NCBI GenBank assembly: GCA_021234155.1
Contig: JAJEKV010000006.1
Location: 8,089,003 to 8,153,002 of the forward strand
DNA: 64,000 nucleotides
Direction: 5' to 3'
Origin: Isoetes taiwanensis
Taxonomy: Eukaryota; Streptophyta; Lycopodiopsida; Isoetales; Isoetaceae
The notes under the pieces are model-generated. The model did not search any database. It was not told the origin of the DNA and saw only the letters and a list, made by a program, of their open reading frames with translations. Below are positions 45,650 to 58,506 of this stretch, one piece after another (the stretch's first letter is position 1; every line of letters starts with the position of its first letter). The translations under genes were made by a program, and so were the position numbers.

Positions 45650-47889
45650 ATTCGGTCAGGCCCAAAGGATTATCATGATAATCTCTAGGCCCAGAGGATT
45701 ATCATGATAATCTCCAGACCTAGAAAGTTCTGTTATTTAACTCATTTTGAATAGACGGTTTATAACGGCCAGATCTTGATAAATTGCAAGACCTATGGTT
45801 TAAGGCATCTTAACCCTCTTTGGCTAGAGCTTTTCTTAGGATTACTTCAAACGGGCCTATTACAAGTAGGACGTTTGTAGCAAGTTTAAAAGTAGAATTG
45901 ACTTCTATCTATGTGTCTATTTGTCCCTTTGGTTTGATCTTTTGGCCTTAACTGCGACAATCAAATCGAAGATATAAAGCAGGTTTAGAAGTACATTTCT
46001 TGATCAAATTGGATGACATTCTCCTCACAAACATCGGAATTGGTATTCAATTAGCATCCCCTCAATCCCTCATATTGGCAAATGCCACATGACATCAAAC
46101 TGCACCACCAAGATTCAATTGTTATATTGTAATCTTTCTTCTAAGGTTGCCACAACTTTGGCCTACTGCATGTCATGATCATGTTATTTTGGAACATTAG
46201 ATTGGCTCAATGCCTTATGGCTGTCCATCTTGTCCTTTCAGTTACCAACGGCTCACAAGTTCGTGCATGCTTGCCATCTAGTCTTTAATGGCATCTGTCC
46301 TTTCTCCAAAAAGAATGATATGGTCTGGTATATACAAAGTGGTTTTGAACAAGCAAGTTGCAACGACATTGCCATGCTAGTATATCGTCAAAATTTTGCT
46401 TCAAGTGCATCATGACCAACTATAAGAAGAGAGATAGGCTCAAATATGTAGTTAATGTTTGGCCAAGCAAGTAACCCCATAACTATGTTATGTATTTGAC
46501 CAATGTTATTTATTCTCAACAATTTTTAAATACTATCGACTTAAAAAAGGGTGAAAAATGCAGGCCACTTGGTTAATTTTTCGTAGTGATTATTCTAGCA
46601 TCACAATATTAATTAGTAAATCTAGAAAGATTTGTCAAGCACCTACTTGTTCTAGAACGAAATCTAATGCGATAGCTAGCACTCAAGGTCATCGCAGTAA
46701 ATTCAACTGAAAAGTAGTAAGGAATATTACAGAGCTGATGCAAGAGCATATTATTGATCAATGACTATCACATAGCCTTCTAGATCTTTGGACTTACACC
46801 AGTTTTACCGTTGAATCTCATTTAGGGGCTAAATTAAATATTAAATGGGATGTTTATTGTGGTGGCGTGGCCATTGTACTTGATGAGTGGCATACTAAAC
46901 CATGGCTTGGTTTATGCATAATGCTTTTTGAGTTTGTTTGTTTCTTTGCCCTTATTCTATCATTCGATTATGATGTGCTTTTGTTTTATTTTGTTTTGTT
47001 GTTTTGACTAGGTGTTTAGATTACTTAGTTTTTTGTGACGGGGCCTTGTCTCCATGCATGCTCTGGTCCTGTTGTAAGACCCTAAATTGCCGTACCCAAA
47101 GTCATGGAGCAAATATCTTGTTGTGAAAGTGATCATGCATCATTGTAAAATTGGTGGGGGCCATTTCAGCCATGTACAGTAGTGGGGACAAGATCCATCT
47201 AGGTTTGTTTCCATCTAGTGCTTTACTAATTTAAGAGTCCTTATGTGGGTACATGCGTTGCTGCTTTGAGTCTTTGATGTATGAGCTATGTACAGCGGAG
47301 GGGATAGGATTCATCTGGGTGTGTTTCCATCGAGTGCTTTACTAATTTATGAGTCCTTTTGTGGGTGTGTGTATTGCTGCTTTGAGCCTTTGATGTATGA
47401 TCTTGTTCTAGGGATTGACTAGTAAATTGCCCACCCTTGGTGGGCTTTACATGTGATTGTAGACAAAGATTGTTAAAAAAGCTTGGACAATGCTAAAAAA
47501 AACAATGTTTTTCTAATGCTCAATGTTTTTTCACCTTGGATATAGAACCATCCATTTTTATAGCATTGAATGAAGTTTCCAATGCATCATCACTTCATTT
47601 TTATGCGTTGCTATAAGCAATTTTAAAAATGTTGAAGATCATTCCAACTACATTAACTGTCATATCAAAATGATCTTATTGCTTGTATGCAATACCAATA
47701 ACATGCCAATTCATTGACATTGAATCATGCTCGTCGGCCAACATACAACATAATCTGTAATCGTGGTTACAAGTTGAAGCAACCCAAGAATCAAGTCTCG
47801 TGCATTGTTGTAGAAAAGGAGAAGCGTTTGCTTCATCTTACCTCCCGCTAATGCACTGATCTTTGTTTGTTGTGTCCATGAGGCTAATG
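45650..47889. other. no gene; local tandem duplications
   Basis: Two copies of a 33-bp unit containing the palindrome 'gattatcatgataatc' lie at 45657-45720. A 61-codon open stretch at 46230-46415 is not recognised. The rest is AT-rich and non-coding up to the Copia target duplication. Confidence 0.5.
47171..47401. repeat. ~115-bp tandem duplication
   Basis: Units 47171-47284 and 47285-47401 share 'tgtttccatc(t/g)agtgctttac' and 'ttgctgctttgag(t/c)ctttgatgtatga' with about 85% identity. Confidence 0.85.
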
Positions 47890-47894
47890 CACTG

Positions 47895-48252
47895 TGATAG
47901 AACTAGTGCCAAACCAGCACAAACCCCGCAAGATCAACTCAAGAGATAGAATAGAAGAACAAGAATAACTCTATTGAGAAAAGCAAATAGGAAATACAAT
48001 CTCTACTTCTAAGCATTGCATAGTACATAACGTACAACCAATATATACAACCGGTGAGACTAAAAATAGTAGTCTACTATTTAACCACCGTCCACTAATT
48101 ACGGCACTGATTTAGGGTCGGTGCTCAGTGCTGACAAAGTGCTACCTTCGGTACATTTCAAAGACCTTTCAAAGATCGATGTGCTAAGTCTTTGAACCAT
48201 CTTCTTTGTTTCAAAGCACATTATGCTTAGTCAACATATTTATATTCCAACA
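47895..48252 (-). repeat. Copia element 2, 3' LTR
   Basis: 358 bp, TGATAGAAC...CCAACA on the plus strand (TGTTGG...TCTATCA in element sense). It preserves the uninterrupted site 'caaataggaaatac' at which the other LTR is split, so it serves as the empty site for the nested insertion. Confidence 0.93.
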
Positions 48253-48261
48253 CTCTCCCTT
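48253..48261 (-). other. Copia element 2 polypurine tract
   Basis: AAGGGAGAG on the minus strand, directly before the 3' LTR. This is the primer site for plus-strand synthesis. Confidence 0.8.
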
Positions 48262-48288
48262 AAATGTTGTTGACTAAGCAGAAGAAAA

Positions 48289-51200
48289 TCAGCTGAAACT
48301 AAGGTAATCCTTCTCTCCCTTCAGTTGCAATTGCTTCGTGCCCAAGCTCTCCTTCGCATTGACGAACTTAGATCCAACTAATGGTTTGGTAAAGCCATCA
48401 ACAAACTGATCATGTGAGGAGCAATGAACAAGTTGAGAAGATCCCATTTGGATCTGCTCACGGACAAAACACAAATGGGTGTCAAGGTGTTTTGTCTTTG
48501 GATGGTACTTAGCATCCTTGGCAAGATGGATGGTACTTGTATTGTCACACAATAGAACAGCCGAGGATGGAGGTACCTGCAGATCTGTCCACAAATGTTT
48601 AAGCCACAACAATTCCCGTGATCCCAACACCGAAAGTGCTTTGAATTACGCCTCCATGGTGTTGATTGACCTTTCGTAGGTTGTCTTTTGGACAACCAAC
48701 AAGACATTAGGCCCTATGAACGTGACCATCCTGTTGTGGACCTCCCCGCTATCATCAGCCGTTAGGATGATGCAGATCAACAAAGACTTTCAAATTTTGG
48801 AAATCGAGGACCCTCGATAAAAGAGACCTTCTGTGAAGTCCCCTTCAAATATGCGGTGATCTTTTTAGCGACCTTCGGCGATCGCTTGGGATTGCTCATG
48901 AATCTGCTCAGCACTCCCACATCAATAGAGATATCAGGTCTAGTGACTGTGAGATATATCAACGCCCCTACCAAGCTTCGATAGAGTGTGGAATCACACT
49001 CCTCTCCATCGAAATCAAGCTCACGCTTTGTGCCTGGATCAAAAGGACTTGCCACAGCCTTGCAATCTTGCATACGATACTACTGTAACATTTCTTTGAT
49101 ATATTTCTGCTGAGAAAGATAGATGCCATTTGAGTGCTGCCACACTTCTACACATAAATAGTAATGCATAAGGCCAAGGTCAGTCATCTCGAAGAACGAA
49201 GATAACTTTAGCTTCAATGTAGAAATCAGCACATCAGCATCTCCTGTGATGATCAAATCATCAACATACAAAACCACAATGCACATTCGGCCTTCATGTG
49301 ATTTGTAATAAAGATTAGGGTCTGCTGCACTTCTGCTGAACCCCTGCTCAAGAAAGAAAGCATTAATTTTCGCATGCCAACATCTTGGAGCCTGCTTCAA
49401 GCCATAAATGCTTTTCTTCAAATGACAAACCAGCTGCTCCTTCCCTTGAACAATAAATCCTGGAGGTTGAGTCATATAGACCTCTTCCTCCAAATCACCA
49501 TTTAAAAAAGCAGATTTAATGTCCATTTGAAACATTAGTCAACCTTTTATTACAGCAAGAGCTATAACTGATCTGACAGTGGAGGACATTCTGGCTACGG
49601 GAGCAAAGACTTCATCATAATCTAAGCCTTTTTTTGTGTAAAACCTTTGGCTACAAGTCTAGCTTTGTGCTTTGACACTGTCCCATCAGCATGAAATTTG
49701 GTTCTAAACACCCATTTACAGCCAATAACTTGCTTATCAGCTGGAAGTTCAACCAATTCCCATGTGTCTTGCTTCAGCAATTGAGAGTATTCTTCTTCCA
49801 TTGCATGTTGCCACTGCGGATCACTAGCTGCTTCATGAAAGGTGTGTGGATCAACATGATCCTGGACCTTCGCCATTAAGGCAAGGTTACATGATCCATT
49901 AGACTTCTCCTGTTTCTCCATCGGACGTGCTGATCTCCTAGGTTCAACAACAGGAGGTATAGCAGGTGCTACAATAGGTGCTGTAACAGGTGCTGGATCA
50001 GGTGCTCTGCTGGACTCCTCGTGAAAGGAACCAACCTGATCATGGACCATAGGGCGAGCGGGATTGGGATCATCCCGTGCTACTACTTCAGGCAAATGTG
50101 AGTTCACTGGAGAAACCACAAGAGAGGGAGAGAAAGGTATACCAGCAGCTGCTATCAGATCTTCAACATCCAAGCTGCTGTCATTGTGAACTGCAGGAGA
50201 ATCACTCGAAGATATACCATCATATACAGCATCTTCAACGAACTGAACTGACCTGCTTACAATAACCTGCTTGTTGGAAGGATCATACAACTTGTAACCT
50301 TTTTGATTTTCTGGATACCCAATGAAGATGGCTTTGACAGCCCTGTCATACAACTTCCCATACTTTTTCAGCTTCTCAGCAGGTATGGAAGCATAAGCCA
50401 AGCATCCAAACACCCTCAAATGAGACACATCTGGTTTCATTCTCCAAAATGCTTCATAAGGAGTCACATTCTGGACTGCCTTAGTAGGCGACCTATTTGC
50501 CAAATATGCTGCTGTCATTACTGCCTCTCCCCAAAAAGATTCAGGCAGTTGCTTGTGACTCATCATAGATCTTGCCAAATCAAGCAAAGATCTATTCCTC
50601 CTTTCAGCTACACCATTTCGTGGATGAGCATAAGGAATGATTAACTGTCTTTCAATATCTTCTTCCATGAGAAACTCATCAAAGGCATTGGAAACATATT
50701 CATCTCCATTGTCACTTCTCAACTTTTTTATTACTAACCCTATCTGCTTTTCAACTGCTGCTTTGAAGGCCTTGAACTTGCCAAGCACCTCAGATTTGCA
50801 GTCAAAGTATACACCCAAGTGTATCTACTGAAATCATCAGTCAGGGTCAAGAAATATCTCTTTCCACCTAGTGAAACATCAGGCATATAGCACAAATCAG
50901 AATGCAGCAGCTCAAGAGGTTGAGTTGCTCGATGAATAGCTTGCTGTGCAAAAGGCTGTTGAGGTTGCTTTTCGAGATGGCACGCAGCACACTCAAGCTT
51001 GACACATTTCAGAGAGGGAATACCTGTAACCATCTTGTTCTTGTACAAAGCATGTACAACAGTGCCTCCAACATGACCAAAACGAGCATGCCACAGATGC
51101 TCAGCAGTCAAATCAGCACATACAAGACCATGTTCAGTCTTATGAACTGAACCATCAAAGATATACAAGCCATTCTGCAGCGTCCACTGTGCCATGAACC

Positions 51201-51385
51201 GCAAACTTTTCAAGTCAATTCCTTCAAGCGGATTCCTGCCCAGCAGATAGGCTTTATCATTTCCGAGAACAATGTGATGGCCTGCTTTATCAAATTCAGC
51301 AGCAGACATGATATTAGACTGTAATCTGGGAGCAAACATGACATTCCTCATCTTACTAACTACATCACGTCCATGCAATTGAAAA
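48289..51385 (-). pseudogene. Copia element 2 pol: integrase, reverse transcriptase, RNase H
   Basis: From 51378: GAG-pre-integrase zinc region ('HLWHARFGHVGG' then 'CAACH'), and integrase core with 'LHSDLCYM', 'LRSDNGDEYVS' and 'NGVAERRNRSLL' carrying the D, D, E residues. The RT start is 'WQHAMEEEYSQL' and 'HKARLVAKGFTQ'. RT continues at 49080-49535 with 'MDIKSAFLNGDLEEEVYM', 'YGLKQAPRCWHAKI' and the active-site 'VLYVDD'. RNase H at 48289-48630 has 'LCDNTSTIHLAKD' and 'KHLDTHLCFVREQ'. Frameshifts occur near 51385, 50740-50818, 49622 (a T7 run), 49073 and 48630, so no polyprotein can be made. Confidence 0.92.
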
Positions 51386-51386
51386 A

Positions 51387-52394
51387 CTACAATCCCTTTC
51401 CTGTGATAGGAAGAGAATATCCATCACCCATCTTCACATCACCTCCAGATCGAGGTTCAAGTTCAGAAAACACATCTGAATCTCCAATAAGATGAACCGT
51501 GGCTCCTGAGTTCAAAATCCAGTCCTTCTGTAGGGTGCTGGCTGCTGCTGCAAGATTCAGATATTCAGCATCAAAAGTGGCACATGCAACATCACTTGTC
51601 TCTCCCTTAGAGTTGACTGCCGTGCTTCTCGTGTCACTATCCTTTGAGCTTTTCTTCTCCTTCTTACAATTCGAATTATAGTGACCCTTTTCACCACAAT
51701 TCCAGCACTTGAACTCCTTGGATTTCTTACCATCAGACTTCATATTTTCTGACTTCTTAGAGTCTTTGCTATCAGCAAACTTCTTCTTGGTGTCAGCCCG
51801 AGAAGTAGACACAAAATTAGCATGGTCCACTCTCCCATCCCTTTGCTTCTGCACCAACTCCTCTTGTTGCAGTAGAATAGTTACTTTGGCTATATCAATC
51901 TTCTCCTCGTATCTAATCTTCGAAGAGATAATATTATACGAAGGAGGAAGACCAACCAAGATATCTTGAATCAGCTGTTTTTCCGACAGCACTCCACCAG
52001 CGGCCATGTAATCCAAGCGCCATTGCTTCATCTGAGTAAGGTATGCTGTGACAGATTTGAAATCACCTAATTGGGCATGTCTCATTTTGTTCTGGATCAG
52101 CATTTCAGTAGCCATACCCTTGCTGTCAAGAGACTTCTCCAAATGAGACCACATCTCCTTAAACTCAGTAAAATGGTTGATTTCATGACCAATTGTCTCT
52201 TCAGCCAACATTTTGACAAGAGCACAAGTTTTCTGGTTTGTCCTGCCAGCATCTGCTGACTTGGTGCTGATAAAGTCTTCATCAAACACCGCTCCCATGT
52301 CACTGAATATCAAATAATTCACCATGAACTTCTTCCAAACATGGTAATTATTATTAATGAGCTTTGCATTCTGTGAGAACTTGAATGGATCCAT
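51387..52394 (-). CDS. Copia element 2 gag and protease start
   Basis: An intact 335-codon frame from MDPFKFSQNAKLINN, with a UBN2-type gag body, a Lys-rich linker, a CCHC zinc knuckle 'CWNCGEKGHYNSNC' that binds the RNA, and then the protease motif 'WILNSGATVHLIGD'. The usual catalytic Asp-Ser-Gly is Asn-Ser-Gly here, which should abolish protease activity. The frame is lost just downstream at 51385. Confidence 0.9.
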   Translation of the reverse strand: MDPFKFSQNAKLINNNYHVWKKFMVNYLIFSDMGAVFDEDFISTKSADAGRTNQKTCALVKMLAEETIGHEINHFTEFKEMWSHLEKSLDSKGMATEMLIQNKMRHAQLGDFKSVTAYLTQMKQWRLDYMAAGGVLSEKQLIQDILVGLPPSYNIISSKIRYEEKIDIAKVTILLQQEELVQKQRDGRVDHANFVSTSRADTKKKFADSKDSKKSENMKSDGKKSKEFKCWNCGEKGHYNSNCKKEKKSSKDSDTRSTAVNSKGETSDVACATFDAEYLNLAAAASTLQKDWILNSGATVHLIGDSDVFSELEPRSGGDVKMGDGYSLPITGKGL

Positions 52395-52638
52395 GAATTT
52401 CTCCTGTTTTCAGCAGCCAAAAAGATGGTTGAGAAAACGAATTTGTCACCAAACAAAGCAAGGTCTTGAAAAACTCGAATCTCACATCAGAACTTGCTGG
52501 AAAATCCGAATCACTCTCCCAAAACACTTCCTCCAGGCCAAAAAGCAAGAATCTTCTCCAATGCTGATCTCCTGAAAACAATGGCCAATCCAATTTGGAT
52601 GCTTCTCCAATAGCTTGCTCTATTCTTCTCTTAAGAAA

Positions 52639-52651
52639 GCGTCTGATACCA
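52639..52651 (-). other. Copia element 2 primer-binding site
   Basis: TGGTATCAGACGC on the minus strand, immediately inside the 5' LTR and close to the initiator-tRNA-Met complement. Confidence 0.85.
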
Positions 52652-52748
52652 TGATAGAACTAGTGCCAAACCAACACAAACCCCGCAAGATCAACTCAAG
52701 AGATAGAATAGAAGAACAAGAATAACTCTATTGAGAAAAGCAAATAGG
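52652..52748 (-). repeat. Copia element 2, 5' LTR, inner part
   Basis: 97 bp matching the start of the LTR at 47895 almost base for base, broken off after 'caaatagg'. Confidence 0.93.
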
Positions 52749-55700
52749 TACGATTTATCTGCGTTTCGAGATAAGCAGATAAATCCGCTTCGTAAGGCTA
52801 GTTGATGTGTCCTTCTAGAGTATTTAAGTATGTCTCCTCCACCTTTGTTCTTATCAGCCGTTCTTGAGCCTCTCCTCCTTAGGACGCTTGTCCGTACGTG
52901 TAGATGCTTTCTTAGCAAGTATATCGTTCATGCGTTTTTACGTTTTTATCGATGGTCGGCTTTGCCGCCTCTTGACTGTGCCTGGGCGCATTGTATTTTT
53001 CTGTGGGTACTTTGTTCCTCCCGTTGCTTCTTTTGCATATGACATTCGTGCTTATTTTCAACTCCTCATAATCCGAGTAAAGAGCTGCTGGCAGGACTGT
53101 TTTTATTGTTTCCAATTATGTTGGTGTTCTTTCAACAGCCTTTACAATTCATAGCCTTGCCTCTACTAATTTTTTGTGTAGCTTAGGGTTTGCGGATTAC
53201 AACTGCAGGAAAGGGACCAGTCAATTTAAAATCCGTCAACGACGTCATCGCTGTACAAATTTTAAGAGATGGTTATGAGGTAAGTGCCAAGGATTTCGAT
53301 TTTCTACCTGTGTGAAAGGTCCATATGGCTTCAATCAATTTGAGTTTGTTCTCTAAAGGTTAGATTCCTATTTCTTTTCAAATAGCAAAGTAAGTTTTGG
53401 TTTTAGGCCACTATGTCGCTTTGTTGTCTAACCAAGATCGATCGGGCAACACTAATAGGTCTCACTGGACTTGGTGTCTTTCTTACATACTTGGGATAGC
53501 CTTTCTTCTATAGTAGTTCCATGGAGGTTATTTTCGTGCAGATTTCTTCTTGCCAGTGCATTTGGCCAAAGTGACACCTGCCACAGCTTGCCGTCATTTA
53601 TATATCTCAGAATTTTATAACGTTTTTTTTTGCTGGCTTCTAGTAATAGGTGTACAGTGTTTGCTCATTGTAATTTGCCTATGTAACATGCAGAGCTTTA
53701 TTTCATGTATAGCCTTCCATTTTGCTGAGAGCCGTCTGCGGCCACCTTAGATTTTGGAGTTCTTTTCATCACCATGCAAGCTAGCTAAATTTCGGAGTTC
53801 TTTTCACCATCGTCCAAGCTTTGGCTGGCCTTCTTTGGTTGCATAACTCTCTAGATTGGGTTCAAATTTATATGGCCTTGTTTCAGGTTTCTTGAACATA
53901 TTGCATGCAACTAGTCCGTGTTTCAGATTCGTATCTAGTCAAGCATTTATTAGGAGCTATTGTTCATATATAGAATCAAATTTTGCATCCATTGAGAGTT
54001 TCACACTATCGTCGTTGCTGTCAGAGCCCTTGTGGTTGTTGTTGTTGTCTGGTGCCTGTGTAATGCCAATCAGGTTCATTTACATCATAAGTCTTCTAGT
54101 TTGTGCCCTTATGTAGTTTGAGTTCTTAGTTTGCTAGTCCAAGTTTTTCCTTCTGTTAATGGATCATTTCCTCAGTTATGGCTATTTTTTTCCTGGTTGA
54201 GTTCATTTGGATCTTACATTTTGTATTTATAGCATATGACAGCATTTCTTTGTTGTCCAATATTTCTGGTCATGCTTAGCTTTCCCCTCATTATGTATAT
54301 CTCATTACCGCATATCTTTGTTGTCCAATTTTTCTTGTCATGCTTAGCTTTCCTCTCATTCTGAAGATCTCAATTTAGCTTGAGGTTATGGTGCTGTCAT
54401 AAATTTCAAGGACATCCAAGTCGTGGTCTGTTAGGTTCTCTTACAGATGCACATTATGAGAGGTTTATACACAGGTTTTTGAACGCCTGTGTGTTTGGCA
54501 AGATCCTTTAGTATGGTGTTTGAGGATGGCTTTATGTATTTCGGTAGCTGGTAATTGTCCACGGTATTTTAAATAGTTTTCTTTTCATGCTGGCGTGGTC
54601 ATCTCTGCAGTAGAAAACCATTTTATTTCTGATGTACTATCTACAACATGAACAACATGCTCCACTTTGACATGTTCCCAGGCCTGTTACTTTTTGTTGA
54701 TACACTCTTGAACTCGGCCAAGTTTGTTAATTTTGCATAAACATGGCTCCATTGGGAGTTTTTGTGACTTTGGACACTTTTATTTGAAATGGTGAATAAT
54801 GGTGATTGGGATTTTTCCGTTAGTCAGTTTTGCAAGTGGATAATTTTGCGGAGCGGATGTTTGTGGATGCTTCATTCATTTATGAATTTTCCAGCACATA
54901 ACTTGGTCTATGGTTTTTCCAGTAGCATTGAAAGTTTAGTTTCCAGCACTGCCAAATTTTGCAGTTACATCTCCATTTCTTGGATTGAGAGCTCTTTGAT
55001 CTTTTTCCAGTAAGTTTATTTTTACAGAAATATTGCTTCACATAGGAGGTTTTGTGAATCTGGATTTGGAAGTTTACTTCCCAGCTCTGTCAAACTTTGC
55101 AGTTACAATTCTCCATTTTCTGGATTGAGAGCACTTTGATCTTTTCCAGGTTTGTTTTTATAGAGACATTGTTCCATCTAAGCTCACGAACATAGATACA
55201 CGCTGTGGAGCAGATAGTGGATGTGCCAGTTGCCACAGTTTAGATTGTTATTAGGCACTGCTTGAATTAGGAGACTTTGTGGGCAATACTCGTTGATGTT
55301 TCATCTGTAGAGCATGGGCGGTGGTACGAGATGGTCCCATTGGCGCAGTGGCAGGTCGTGGTCACGTTCGGGACAATGCTCTTGCCACATGAGCAACAAT
55401 GTTGGTCGGGACAAGAGTTTCTGAGTTTCCCTTGGTGGATTTGTTTAAATACAATGGGGTATGTTCATTATGCCTGTACTTTATTCATTCCATGTGCGAC
55501 TCTTCCGTTTCCTATCGAACATTCATTTTGATTGACGTACTTTGCTTGGTTATTATGAGTTGTTTAGGTTTGTGCCAATGTACTTTTCATTTTTACCCAA
55601 CTGGTTTGATGATGACGTTCATATGTTTCTCTTCTATTCTCATGGTTTTAATGTTGGTATGTCGGGAGTGATAGTTGATAAGCCGTTAATTATTGGTCCG

Positions 55701-57503
55701 TTTTGGCTTGGATGCTTGAGCTAGTATTTATCTCATCAATTCTCACCTAAGAGTTTTTGCATTTGTGGACTCTGGGGCTAAGCCAACCCTCTTGCTCATA
55801 ATCTTGCTTGGTTTCTCATGATTTTGGATGCATGGGTCCTTAGTTGTTCACGCTGTCTTCTTGAAACACGTTGCCTTGGATTGCCAAATTCTTCACTCGG
55901 GATAGCTAAATTCTTCACTCGGGATAGCTGAGAGTTTACATGTTTTTATATTGTTCTCATTGTATCTGCCCTAGTAGGCCTTGGTGGAATATTTTTCTTG
56001 GTTGATTATAGCTGGGCTCATGACCATGCATTCTTTTAGTCTCGATATTGGCCACATTCTTGATAGAGCACAATCTAGTTAGAGTCTATAGTTATGTTAC
56101 TCGCTTCACGTCAAAGATTGAAGTTGGCATGCATAAGCTAGTAGCTGGTTCGGTTCTGTAGTAGCAAGACTTTTAATAGAGCAACTAGTTGTTGATAGGG
56201 TCCTAGCTTTTATGGTGGATCCATCTTTGTGCGACCTTGCAAGTTTTTGGAGGGGGCATTTTTAGCCGTGCGACTATACCTTTACCTCAACATGGCAATT
56301 TATTTTTAGTTCTAAAGCAGTTTTATTTGGTGATTTTGGTGACTTCGGGGTTCGCTTCTCTTACCAGAGAATGTGCATGACCAAGCTTGCAGCTTGAGTT
56401 CTAAGCTAGACAGAGTTTTGCACTCGGTTTGGTTTTTTGGCGTTTGCAAGTATCTTTGCCCTCTTTATGCCAAGTTGCCTTTTTTTGTGTGGTGATCTAG
56501 ATGCTTAGGGTTTGAGTTCTTTCCTTTTATGCTTGTATTGTTACTTACTTGTATAGGGTACGAGCTTTATGGTTTCTAAGCCTTTTATCTACTAATTGCA
56601 TTTTCTCCAACAATTTTCGTTTAGGTTTTAAGCTGTGGTGGTTGGTTGTATAGATGGTACTGGCTTTAATTGTGCAGTTGTGTATTCACGTCTCACGCAT
56701 TTACTTGCTTTTGTTGATCTAGTAGGTAGTTGAGTCTCCTCTTAATGCGCACACTTGTAAGTCCTGATTGCGTGTCTGGTTGCTTGCTTTTGCTTCTTAT
56801 GCTTTAGATTTGCTTTCTTCGAAGGATAAGAAGTATGAGTTTGTGTTCCCCTATGAATTTCATAGGCCGTTCTTATTTCTAAGTATAGTATTAGGCTTAT
56901 CTTTGATGCAATTTGGTTAGCATGCGTTAGGTGTAAGCAGATGTCTTAAGGTTTTATGTCTTTAGGATTGTATCCCTGAAGGACCTTGAATGCTTTGGCT
57001 TATGGATGTTACTTTGACTATGGTGGCTTTAAAGCTTTTATCTGAGCTCAATGTGTGGATCTTTGCTCCCAAACCCTTGCTCATTCGCATGTTGGATAAG
57101 CGCTTTATCTTTCTTGGTGTTGCTCGTCGTTTAAGTTGTCTTGGTCTCTGGATTGTGATCTCTTGCCTTCTTCTCTCTACCTCTTTTACATTAAGGTGAC
57201 ATTGTAGTCTTACCTTTCTTGCAAGCTCTTGTAGTTCTTCGTCTTGAGTACTTATTGATCTTCTAGACAGCCTTTGGACCGTAGCTTTCTTGCTTAGATT
57301 TGTGTCATCAGAGTTTTAAAGCTAGCGATTTGGTCTGTCCCCCCTATCTGCGTTGTCAAGGTTGGGCTAGGCATGTTGATTGTTGCCAAGCCTTGTAGAT
57401 GTAGTGATGTGGTCATTGTCTGATAGATTCTTCTGCTTTTTTCTGCCTCTTTTTTTCAGCATGGTGGTTGGTTTATGTTTGGAGTTCAACTAGGCTTTAG
57501 AAG
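52749..57503 (-). mobile_element. Helentron-like non-autonomous element, unit 1 (4755 bp)
   Basis: Element sense is the minus strand. The 5' terminus CTTCTAAAGCCTAGTTG (57503 end) is matched, 14 of 17, by an inverted copy just inside the 3' end, followed by a hairpin (GATTTATCTGC / GCAGATAAATC, 52752-52785) and three final bases. This asymmetric inverted repeat plus terminal stem-loop is the layout described for Helentron/Helitron2 elements. The first 145 bp (plus coordinates 52749-52893) and last 44 bp are shared with unit 2. The T-rich interior has no transposase. It contains local duplications (54248/54318, 54938/55075, 55880/55905). No base is duplicated at the target. Confidence 0.75.
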
Positions 57504-58506
57504 TACGATTTATCTGCGTTTCGAGATAAGCAGATAAATCCGCTTCTTAAGGCTAGTTGATGTGTCCTTCTAGAGTATTTAAGTATGTCTCCTCCACCTT
57601 TGTTCTTATCAGCCGTTCTTGAGCCTCTCCTCCTTAGGACGCTTGTCCCACCCTTTTGTGCCTTTTAGCCTTTTGTCTTTTAGTTTTGAATGTTTCCTTG
57701 TTTGGTCACTTGTCTTATCCTTATTTCTTAGAGGTAACGTTTAGTTTTTTATTGTTGTTGATCTTGAGCGCTCTTACAGTGACTGGCGGTCTTTGTGCCA
57801 AGTATACGTATTGATATTGTAGTAGCTCTCTTTTCCGGAGTGATTATTCGTTTTGGCATGCCTTTGTATTCAATCTTTCTCTCGTTGAGGCTTGTAGTGA
57901 TGTTGTGATGGTCCTTGTGCCAAAGAGATGGTGGCCTTTATGCTTATTATTTTTGGTCTAGAGTCCTTCTACAATGGTTGGTGGTCCTCGTGCCAAGTAT
58001 AGGTATTGAGGTTGTAGTGGCCCTCTTTTCCTGAGCCCTCATGCTATGAGTGTTGCTCCTTGTGGCAGAGGTTTGGTGGCACTCATGCCTGGAATAGGGC
58101 CCTCGTGTCCAGTGGATGTTGGATTGGTGGTTTTTGCAGGTTATTGATCGAGGTTTGTTAGCTTGGATGCACTTATTCCTCACTCTGGTTTCTTTGGGGT
58201 GGCCTCTCGTGCAAAGTTGGGGTCGTCGTTGCGATGATGGAGATGAAGGTTTACGAATCTTCATTATAACTTTGTTGTTATCAATTATTATACAAATTTG
58301 TCTAATGGTAGTTGAGTATTCTTGTACACCTGAACGGTTATTATGTACACCTAAAAAGGCCGATGGGCATGAGGGTTTTTGTTGGAAGTGTTTTAAGAAT
58401 ACGTTGTATCTTTTTATTTGGTAATAAAGAGGAGGGCTCCTATGGCTCATTCATTCATTCAACATGGTGGTTGGTTTATGTTTGGAGTTCAACTAGGCTT
58501 TAGAAG
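57504..58506 (-). mobile_element. Helentron-like non-autonomous element, unit 2 (1003 bp)
   Basis: Joined head-to-tail to unit 1 with no intervening base. It has the same 145-bp 3' end (one mismatch), the same 44-bp 5' end, a 15-of-17 asymmetric inverted repeat and the same terminal hairpin. The interior differs from unit 1 and holds a diverged tandem repeat around 'tggtcctcgtgccaagtata' (57790-58040). Confidence 0.75.

Noticed and set aside
57947..58450. 167-codon minus-strand open frame inside Helentron-like unit 2
   Set aside because: Composition is Ser/Thr/His/Arg-rich with no domain. Most of it overlaps a local tandem repeat and it has no counterpart in unit 1.
52749..58506. Reading the 145-bp repeats as LTRs of a retrotransposon
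   Set aside because: The repeats share only 145 bp at one end and 44 bp at the other, no primer-binding site or purine tract is present, there is no target duplication, and the two units join without a spare base.
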